Positions 8,326 to 13,996 of a stretch of DNA of 64,000 nucleotides are shown piece after piece. The position numbers were made by a program, and so were the translations under genes. Origin of the DNA: an uncultured Sphingomonas sp. (GTDB lineage Bacteria; Pseudomonadota; Alphaproteobacteria; Sphingomonadales; Sphingomonadaceae); the NCBI RefSeq assembly GCF_936927845.1, contig NZ_CAKZHV010000004.1, positions 32,368 to 96,367 of the forward strand. The letters are read 5' to 3'. Each line of letters starts with the position of its first letter. Position 1 is the stretch's first letter. The notes under the pieces are model-generated. The model saw nothing but the letters and a program-made list of their open reading frames with translations. It searched no databases and was not told the origin of the DNA.

Positions 8326-8459
8326 TGCGCCGCCCCGCCACCCCCGCGCGCTGGCTCGCCGAGCGCGTCTACGCCGCGGCCTGCGTCGTCATCGTCGCCG
8401 CCTGCGCCGTCCACGCGCTGCACCTGTCGGTGCCGGCGATCCCCTCGGTGCTGCCATGA
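8325..8459 (+). CDS. 44-residue putative membrane protein
   Basis: A short frame from ATG at 8325, overlapping the previous stop (TAATG) and the next start (ATGA). The product begins MRRPATPARWLAERVY and has one hydrophobic segment (AAACVVIVAACAVHALHL). The coupling on both sides supports translation. Function unknown. Confidence 0.6.
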   Translation: MRRPATPARWLAERVYAAACVVIVAACAVHALHLSVPAIPSVLP

Positions 8460-8821
8460 ACACGATGACCATGCGCGTCGCGCGCGGCCCCGACGGCGAG
8501 CTGCGCCACGTGCCGACCCCCTTCGTGCCCAAGCCCGTCAAGGGCGCGAAGAAGGCGCGGCGGGTGCCCGATCCGATCAAGACCAACGGCGAGAGCGCGG
8601 CCGAGCAGATGAAGCTGCTGCTCGAGCGGCTGGAACGTCTGCACGAAGAGCGCAAGGGCATCAGCGATGACATCAAGGATGTCGAAGCCGAGGCACGCTC
8701 GCGCGGGTTCGATGCCGCGGCGCTGAACGCCATTCGCAAGATCCGGCTCAAGGCAAAGGAGCAGTACCAGGAAGAGACCGCGGTGCTCGAGGTCTACATG
8801 CAATCGCTGGGCATGATCTGA
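8456..8821 (+). CDS. DUF2312 / GapR-like nucleoid-associated protein, phage copy
   Basis: A 121-residue protein. Residues about 48-120 form the DUF2312 (UPF0335) helical domain: EQMKLLLERLERLHEERKGI, RGFDAAALNAIRKIR and YQEETAVLEVYMQSLG. The family includes Caulobacter GapR, a protein that encircles overtwisted DNA and helps topoisomerases at replication forks. The N-terminal 45 residues are a basic extension absent from the chromosomal type. It is coupled to its neighbours by ATGA and TGATG overlaps within the replication cassette. It may help phage DNA replication or alter host nucleoid structure; the latter part is inference. Confidence 0.85.
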   Translation: MNTMTMRVARGPDGELRHVPTPFVPKPVKGAKKARRVPDPIKTNGESAAEQMKLLLERLERLHEERKGISDDIKDVEAEARSRGFDAAALNAIRKIRLKAKEQYQEETAVLEVYMQSLGMI

Positions 8822-9360
8822 TGCCCGGCGCCGCCCGCTTCTTCGCCGACCTCGCCACGCTGCATGTCGTCTCGCGCCACCTCCACGCCGCGCGCGCTGT
8901 CCAGTGCATCGCCGCGTTCGAGGCCGGCACGATCACGAAAGAGCAGTCGATCGACGCCATGCGCATCACCCGCGCCATCGCGCGCGGCTGGGCGACCACG
9001 CTGCGCACCGGCCGGGCGCCCTTCGACTTGTGGGCGGGCGATCTGGGCGGCGCGTGGGATTACGAGCGCATCAAAACGCTGCAGGCGTTCGCCCGCGCCG
9101 CGCGCGCCAACGTCGACGCGGCACCAGGTGACGCCGAGCTCCTCGGCCTCGCCGACGCGATCGACGCGCTGATCCACCACGAAGCCGATTACCCGACCGC
9201 GCGCGTGCTGCTCACCGCCGACGTGCACGTCCCCTCGCTCGCCGCCCTGCCCGTCGACCTGCCGGCGCTGCCGGCCGGCGCGCTCGAGGCGGACGCGCAG
9301 CGGACCGCCCCACCTGCCCCCGATCGTCAACTGTCCCTCCAAGGAGCCGAAGCCGCATGA
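8821..9360 (+). CDS. Unknown prophage protein, early operon
   Basis: A 179-residue protein, mostly helical, starting MPGAARFFADLATLHVVSRH and ending in a Pro/Ala-rich tail with DRQLSLQGAEAA. No domain is recognised. It overlaps the GapR-like gene (TGATG) and the next tiny gene (ATGA). Base composition matches the neighbours. Position suggests a role in replication or takeover, but no function can be assigned. Confidence 0.7.
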   Translation: MPGAARFFADLATLHVVSRHLHAARAVQCIAAFEAGTITKEQSIDAMRITRAIARGWATTLRTGRAPFDLWAGDLGGAWDYERIKTLQAFARAARANVDAAPGDAELLGLADAIDALIHHEADYPTARVLLTADVHVPSLAALPVDLPALPAGALEADAQRTAPPAPDRQLSLQGAEAA

Positions 9361-9488
9361 CCGATGCCACCACCGCCGCGCCCCGCTGGCGCACCTGGGC
9401 GAAGATCCTCCTCACGATCGTCATCACCATCATCGCCGTGCCGTTCGTCCTCATGCAGCTGTTCGGCAGCGTCCAGGACCGCCGGTGA
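9357..9488 (+). CDS. 43-residue putative membrane protein
   Basis: A short frame overlapping both neighbours by four bases and one base. The product has a soluble N-terminus, a transmembrane stretch (ILLTIVITIIAVPFVLMQLF) and a short basic end (VQDRR). Real translation is likely from the coupled arrangement; function unknown. Confidence 0.6.
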   Translation: MTDATTAAPRWRTWAKILLTIVITIIAVPFVLMQLFGSVQDRR

Positions 9489-9661
9489 TGGCCTACGTCG
9501 CACCCGCTCGCGCGCGTGAGATCGAGATGGATCGCCTCGACGCGCTCTCCCGCCGACGCCAGCTCACCGACCGCGAAGCCGATCGCCTCGCCGAGCTGGC
9601 CTACCTGACCCAGCGCCGCGGCTGCCGCGTCCGCTACGCCCTTCGGAGCAACGCAGCATGA
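9488..9661 (+). CDS. 57-residue basic prophage protein
   Basis: A short frame from the ATG at 9488 (GTGATGG overlap with the previous stop) to the TGA at 9661, which overlaps the next ATG. The product is highly charged and helical (MDRLDALSRRRQLTDREADR). No domain recognised; it could be a small DNA- or protein-binding factor. Confidence 0.55.
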   Translation: MAYVAPARAREIEMDRLDALSRRRQLTDREADRLAELAYLTQRRGCRVRYALRSNAA

Positions 9662-10821
9662 ACGGGACAGCTATTCTACCCAAAAGCACGAAGTCGCAGC
9701 ACGCTGGGCGCGCTCGGGCGCAGCACTTCGTCAGCATCAGCGGCGGCAAGGATAGCACCGCGACCGCGTGCCTCGCGGTGGAACGCGCCGAGCGGACCGG
9801 CTTCACACCGCGGTTCCTGTTCGCCGACACCGGCAACGAGCACGATGTCACGCTCGAGCACGTCGAATATCTGGCGCGAACACTCGGGATCACGATCGAG
9901 ACGGTTCGCGCCGACTTTTCCGGCCAGTTCGCCGCCCGTCGCACCGCCATTGCGCGCGACTGGCCGAAGGAGCTGCGCCGCAAACAACACACGGCCGAGT
10001 GCCGTGCGGCCTGCGAGGATCTCGCCTACGCCGAGAAGGCGCTTGTGCGCGAGGAGTGCGACTGCCCGATCAAGGTATCGCCGCCTGTGCCTGATCACCT
10101 AATCGCGCGCGCGGTCGAATTGATGCAGCCGACCGGAAACCCGTTCCTCGACATGGCGATGCTGCATGGTCGTTTTCCCGGCACTAAATCGCGCTTCTGC
10201 ACGACAGAGCTGAAGCTCGATCCGATGGACATGGTGAAGACGCCGATCCGTATGGCGGGTACGCCGGTGGTCGAGTGGGTTGGCGAGCGCGCGGACGAAA
10301 GCGCCGCCCGCGCCGCCAAGCCGACTATCGAGATCAATCGCTGCAGCTGGCGCGCGCCGGCGGTCATCTACCGCCCGATCCACGGCTGGCACGTCCGCGA
10401 GGTGTTCGCGATTGCCAAGCGGCACGGTCTAAAGCCGAACCCGCTCTACCTCATGGGGATGGGCCGAGTCGGGTGCTTCTGCATCATGGCGCAAAAGGAA
10501 GAGGTGCGGCAGACTGCGCTGCGCTTCCCAGCCACGATCGAGCGGATCGCCGAGTGGGAGGTGATCTGCGGCAACGTAGCGCGTCACGCCAACACATCGG
10601 TGGCGCTTGGCGAACGTGACGAGTTCGTGTCGTCGTTCCTCCCGACCGATAAGGTGCCACCCGACGAGCACGGCAAGATCCGCGCGACGATCCACCGTGC
10701 GGTCGAATGGTCGAAGACCAGCCGCGGCGGGCGCAACTTCGATCTGCTCAACCACCTGGACGAGATTGCGCCGGCCGAGCAGCGCCACGCATGCTCGAGC
10801 CAATACGGGCTGTGCGAATAG
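9658..10821 (+). CDS. PAPS reductase-like PP-loop protein of phage type
   Basis: A 387-residue protein with a PP-loop ATP pyrophosphatase motif SISGGKDST at residues 27-34, FLFADTGNEH, KSRFCTTELK and a GRVGCFCIM cysteine motif. This matches the phosphoadenosine phosphosulfate reductase superfamily, which also includes DndC of DNA phosphorothioation. Family members activate a substrate by adenylation and often handle sulfur. An extra cysteine-rich part (CRAACEDL, REECDCPI) suggests a metal site. It lies directly before an adenine methylase fusion gene, so DNA or tRNA modification is possible. No DndBDE partners are visible here, and the substrate is unknown. Confidence 0.82.
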   Translation: MNGTAILPKSTKSQHAGRARAQHFVSISGGKDSTATACLAVERAERTGFTPRFLFADTGNEHDVTLEHVEYLARTLGITIETVRADFSGQFAARRTAIARDWPKELRRKQHTAECRAACEDLAYAEKALVREECDCPIKVSPPVPDHLIARAVELMQPTGNPFLDMAMLHGRFPGTKSRFCTTELKLDPMDMVKTPIRMAGTPVVEWVGERADESAARAAKPTIEINRCSWRAPAVIYRPIHGWHVREVFAIAKRHGLKPNPLYLMGMGRVGCFCIMAQKEEVRQTALRFPATIERIAEWEVICGNVARHANTSVALGERDEFVSSFLPTDKVPPDEHGKIRATIHRAVEWSKTSRGGRNFDLLNHLDEIAPAEQRHACSSQYGLCE

Positions 10822-11807
10822 TGCCGATCAAGCCCGAGAACCGTGCCCGCTACCCGCACGACTGGTCGGCGATCTCGCTGCGCATTCGCAAGGAGCGCGC
10901 GGGCGACCAGTGCGAGTGCCAGGGCGAGTGCGGTCACGATCATGCCGGCCGCTGCAGCGAGCGTAATGGCGAGCCGCACAGCGTGACCGGCAGCAAGGTG
11001 GTGCTGACCGTCGCGCACCTGGATGACACGCCCGAGCACTGCGCCGACGACAACTTGCGCGCCATGTGCCAGCGCTGCCACCTCGCCTACGATCGCGACA
11101 CGCACATCGCCAACCTGCGCGAGACGCTGTCGCGCCGGCGAATTGAGGCAGCGCGCAATCACGAGCTGTTCGACGGTTCGCCGCTTGGCGCGCGGACTCG
11201 CCCGACGCGTGTCGTTCCCGCGCCACCGCTCACGCCCGCGGCCGACTGGCCCTTCGGCGCGCTGCAGCCGGGCAGGTATGGTGTCATCCTCGCCGATCCG
11301 CCGTGGCGCTTCCTCAACCGGTCGGTGAAAGGCGAGGTCAAGAACCCCGTCGCGCATTACGCCTGCATGTCGATTGAACAGCTCGCCACGCTGCCGGTTG
11401 CTCGCCTCGCAGCGGCCGACTGCGCGCTGATCATGTGGGCGACCGCGCCGCTGCTCGACCGCGCGATTGAGCTGATGCGCGCATGGGGCTTCACCTTCAA
11501 ATCGGCCGGCGCCTGGGCGAAACAGTCGAAGACCGGCGGTCGCTGGGCGTTCGGCACCGGCTACGTCTTCCGCTCCGCGGCCGAGTTCTACCTCGTCGGC
11601 ACGATCGGCAAGCCTCGCGTGCTGTCGCGCTCGATCCGCAACCTGGTCGCGGCACCGGTGCGCGAACACAGCCGCAAGCCCGACCAGCTCCACGCCGATC
11701 TCGAGCAGCTCTACGCCGGTCCCCGCGCCGAGCTTTTCGCGCGCCAGCAGCGCGACGGCTGGGACGTATGGGGCAACGAGACCGGAAAGTTTCAGGAGCA
11801 CGCGTGA
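10821..11807 (+). CDS. HNH-like domain fused to MT-A70 family adenine methyltransferase
   Basis: A 328-residue protein from the GTG at 10821, which overlaps the previous TAG; an ATG at 10791 is an alternative. Residues 1-91 resemble phage HNH proteins: VPIKPENRARYP at the start, VAHLDDTPEHC with His66, and CQRCHLAYD with His87, plus several zinc-type cysteines. Residues about 145-325 are an MT-A70 methylase with the catalytic DPPW motif at 159-162, which transfers a methyl group from SAM to N6 of adenine. The two domains are usually separate genes. It could protect phage DNA and cut unmodified DNA, but whether both parts are active is unknown. Confidence 0.85.
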   Translation: MPIKPENRARYPHDWSAISLRIRKERAGDQCECQGECGHDHAGRCSERNGEPHSVTGSKVVLTVAHLDDTPEHCADDNLRAMCQRCHLAYDRDTHIANLRETLSRRRIEAARNHELFDGSPLGARTRPTRVVPAPPLTPAADWPFGALQPGRYGVILADPPWRFLNRSVKGEVKNPVAHYACMSIEQLATLPVARLAAADCALIMWATAPLLDRAIELMRAWGFTFKSAGAWAKQSKTGGRWAFGTGYVFRSAAEFYLVGTIGKPRVLSRSIRNLVAAPVREHSRKPDQLHADLEQLYAGPRAELFARQQRDGWDVWGNETGKFQEHA

Positions 11808-12127
11808 CCACCGCTCGCCCTTTCACACCGGAGAGCCTCGGCGAGCGCTGGGGTTGCAGCCCCGACAAGGTCCGCAGGATGTATAAGGCGGGCGAGATCG
11901 AAGGCTTCCGCCTTGGCAAACTGATTCGCATCCCGGCCGATGCGGTCGAGAGGTTCGAATGTCAGAATACCGGATCGCCTTATACCGACAGTCCCTCGCC
12001 CTCATCTACACCGACGCCGAACGAGGACGCGTTCGCATCTCGCTTGGCACGAATGACCGAGGCCTTGCCGAGGCTCGCGCTCGTGACATCTGGCAGCAGC
12101 GACACAAGCCCGCTTCCGAACGGGTAG
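11804..12127 (+). CDS. Excisionase-like HTH protein
   Basis: A 107-residue protein from GTG at 11804, which overlaps the methylase stop (GTGA). Residues 7-50 (FTPESLGERWGCSPDKVRRM, then GFRLGKLIRIPADAVERF) form a MerR-like winged helix of the helix-turn-helix type used by phage excisionases. The C-terminal part overlaps the integrase gene by 169 bases in another frame. It likely directs the integrase to excision and bends att DNA. Confidence 0.82.
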   Translation: MTTARPFTPESLGERWGCSPDKVRRMYKAGEIEGFRLGKLIRIPADAVERFECQNTGSPYTDSPSPSSTPTPNEDAFASRLARMTEALPRLALVTSGSSDTSPLPNG

Positions 12128-12930
12128 AGGATTTGTGGACCGCGTATGTCGCCGATCGGAAGAAGGTGGTGGCGCGAGGCGAGCGGTTCGCGGGTCTATG
12201 GAAGGTGCTCGGTCCCCACTTTGGTCACCGCCTCGGCCGCGCAATCACGCGCGACGATTGCCGGGAGTACCACAAGGCGCGGATCGCGGCGAAGCGGACG
12301 AACAGCACAGTTAAGACCGAGCTGGAATTCCTGCGCGCTTGCCTGCGCCATCGCTACGGCGATGCTGCGCCCGGCCTGTGGCTCCCACCTGAAAGCGCAC
12401 CGCGCGACCGCTACCTGACACGCGCCGAGCTGGCGAAGCTGCTCGACGCCGTCGAGACACCTCACGTCCGCCTCTACGTCATCCTCGCTGCCACGACCGG
12501 CGCGCGCATGACGGCCATCCTCGATCTCACCTGGGATCGCGTCGACCTCGACCGCGGCACTGTCGATTTCCGCCCCGCCGGGCGCCACCAGACCAACAAG
12601 CGCCGCACCGTCGTGCCGCTCAACACCCGCGCACGCGCCGCGCTCGAGGAGGCGAAGAAGGGTGCGTTGACGGACTATGTGATCGAGTACGCCGGCGAGC
12701 AGATCAAGAGCGTGCGCAAGGCGATCACCCGCGCCGGCGAGCGCGTCGGCATACCTTGCTCGCCGCACGTCTTCCGCCACTCGGCCGGCGTGTGGATGGC
12801 CGAAGCCGACGTGCCCATGCAGAAGATCGCGCAATACCTCGGTCACACGTCGACCCGCGTCACCGAGCGCACCTACGCCCGCTACAGCCCCAGCTTCATG
12901 CGCGACGCAAGCGCCGCGCTCGACTTCTAA
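11959..12930 (+). CDS. Tyrosine-type site-specific integrase
   Basis: A 323-residue phage integrase. An N-terminal arm-binding part (ISLGTNDRGLAEARARDIWQ) and a SAM-like core-binding domain precede a complete catalytic domain: Arg183 in TTGARM, His270 and Arg273 in HVFRHS, His296 in YLGHTS and the nucleophile Tyr306 in RTYARY. A GAGAGG ribosome site lies before the ATG. It overlaps the excisionase gene. The tRNA-Val 3' end lies 617 bases downstream, consistent with recombination into that gene. Confidence 0.94.
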   Translation: MSEYRIALYRQSLALIYTDAERGRVRISLGTNDRGLAEARARDIWQQRHKPASERVEDLWTAYVADRKKVVARGERFAGLWKVLGPHFGHRLGRAITRDDCREYHKARIAAKRTNSTVKTELEFLRACLRHRYGDAAPGLWLPPESAPRDRYLTRAELAKLLDAVETPHVRLYVILAATTGARMTAILDLTWDRVDLDRGTVDFRPAGRHQTNKRRTVVPLNTRARAALEEAKKGALTDYVIEYAGEQIKSVRKAITRAGERVGIPCSPHVFRHSAGVWMAEADVPMQKIAQYLGHTSTRVTERTYARYSPSFMRDASAALDF

Positions 12931-12946
12931 TCCAGCGGTGCTCCGA

Positions 12947-13453
12947 TCAGAGCACCGCCGCGATCTCCTTTATGATGGCAGAGCACTGGCACACGAAGTC
13001 GCGATTAGCGTCAACCAGGCGGAGGCCTTCAGACACGTCGCCTTCATCGAAGAATGGCTGACCGCGATCCTTGACGGTGAACGGCAACGCGGCACGCTTT
13101 GCGAGCAGGCGCTCGTAGCTTCTGCCGTGGCCGTGCTTCAGTACGTTAATTGCATCGCGGTAATCCACAAACCGATCGGCAAGCTCGTCGTAGCCGGTCG
13201 CGCGCAAGTGGCGATCCAGTTTCCCGAACGTGTCACCCCAACCCTTGTGCTGTTGAAGCACCCCCTCAAACGCCTGGATCGCGCCTATTGCAACGATCGA
13301 TCGCTGCATGCTGACCATGCGAAGCGCATTGATGTCGCGATTCGCTGCTCCAGTTTGCAGGTTCTCAACCGCTCTCGCCTCCGCTTCGTCAGCATGCTGC
13401 ATCGTAAAGTCGACGGCCCGCTCGATCAGCGCATATTCGGATGTGATCAACAC
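12947..13453 (-). CDS. Unknown protein between integrase and attachment site
   Basis: A 168-residue, mostly helical protein starting with GTG (or the TTG next to it) after an AGGAG site. Notable stretches are VSMQRSIVAIGAIQAFEGVL and DYRDAINVLKHGHGRSYERL. The Arg and His residues there faintly recall HEPN-type RNases, but the spacing (R-X7-H) does not fit their usual motif. It is convergent with the integrase and is the last gene before the tRNA. Genes at this position often give the lysogen a benefit such as phage resistance. Function unknown. Confidence 0.72.
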   Translation of the reverse strand: MLITSEYALIERAVDFTMQHADEAEARAVENLQTGAANRDINALRMVSMQRSIVAIGAIQAFEGVLQQHKGWGDTFGKLDRHLRATGYDELADRFVDYRDAINVLKHGHGRSYERLLAKRAALPFTVKDRGQPFFDEGDVSEGLRLVDANRDFVCQCSAIIKEIAAVL

Positions 13454-13546
13454 AGCTCCTGCCCGCCTATTGGACCTGTTGCGGCTCGTGCTGGTTCAAC
13501 TGAACCACCGAACCACTCGGGAAATGCTGCTAAACGATTGTTTTTA

Positions 13547-13622
13547 TGGTGGGCGCTGACGGGTTCGAACCGCCGACCTACTCGGTGTAAACGAGCCGCT
13601 CTACCAGCTGAGCTAAGCGCCC
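13547..13622 (-). tRNA. tRNA-Val (anticodon TAC), prophage target
   Basis: The reverse strand reads a full cloverleaf: acceptor GGGCGCT / AGCGCCC, D-arm GCTC/GAGC, anticodon arm GCTCG-TTTACAC-CGAGT with TAC at the anticodon, T-arm with GTTCGAAC, and an encoded ACCA end. The 3' end faces the prophage, so the phage probably carried the 3' part of the gene and restored it at insertion. Confidence 0.95.
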
Positions 13623-13733
13623 GTCGCATCGGCGACTTGGGAAAGGCGCGTCTACGGCGACATGCGCCGCTTCGCAATCCCCGGAACGTCCGCGGACACG
13701 CCGTCGTTGATCGGCGAGCAGAGGAGTTTCGCG

Positions 13734-13895
13734 ATGAACGACGATCCGGTGAAGCCGACGACTGAGACCGAGGGCCCAAATCTGTCCACCGAGCACCAGC
13801 GTGAGGGCGACGCGCGCCGTCCCAATGACACGCTCGACAAGGGGCAACCGAACGAAGAGCATATTCCGCGCAAATCCTCGCTGCTCGGCGACTGA
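13734..13895 (+). CDS. Small hydrophilic unknown protein
   Basis: A 53-residue protein starting MNDDPVKPTTETEG, with GAGGAG seven bases before the ATG. It is rich in charged residues, Pro and Asn, has no hydrophobic segment and is probably disordered. It stands alone between tRNA-Val and the GGDEF/EAL gene. Function unknown; the good ribosome site is the main support. Confidence 0.55.
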   Translation: MNDDPVKPTTETEGPNLSTEHQREGDARRPNDTLDKGQPNEEHIPRKSSLLGD

Positions 13896-13925
13896 CCGCC
13901 AATGTCCAGCGGCAGGCGCACGTGC

Positions 13926-13962
13926 TAACGGTCGCGTCAGGCCTATAACGTTCGCGTAAGGC
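13926..13962 (+). repeat. Two 17-base direct repeats with 20-base period upstream of GGDEF/EAL gene
   Basis: TAACGGTCGCGTCAGGC (13926) and TAACGTTCGCGTAAGGC (13946) differ at two positions. The 20-base period puts both on the same face of the helix, as expected for tandem binding of a response regulator. They end 34 bases before the chosen start of the next gene. Confidence 0.4.
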
Positions 13963-13996
13963 TTTGTGGTTACACGGGCTCTTCGAGGAGGAGCTG

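Larger units (their letters stand above)
1..13546. mobile_element. Prophage, right-hand part, P2-like tail genes, inserted at tRNA-Val
   Basis: The segment holds phage tail genes at its left, an immunity region, replication and modification genes, and an excisionase plus tyrosine integrase at its right. It ends against the 3' end of a tRNA-Val gene, a common target of tyrosine integrases. The left edge and the structural head genes are outside the window. The gene order tape measure, gpU, gpD matches the end of the P2 tail operon, so a contractile-tailed phage is likely. The exact right boundary (attR) lies somewhere inside or at the 3' end of the tRNA gene and cannot be placed without the left copy. 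No obviously broken gene is seen in this part, so it may be functional. Confidence 0.93.

Noticed and set aside
9658..10821. A Dnd-type DNA phosphorothioation system
   Set aside because: Only a PP-loop protein of the wider superfamily is present; no DndB, DndD or DndE-like gene lies near it.
12947..13453. HEPN toxin based on the Arg...His pair in RDAINVLKH
   Set aside because: The spacing is seven residues instead of four to six, and no antitoxin partner is next to it.
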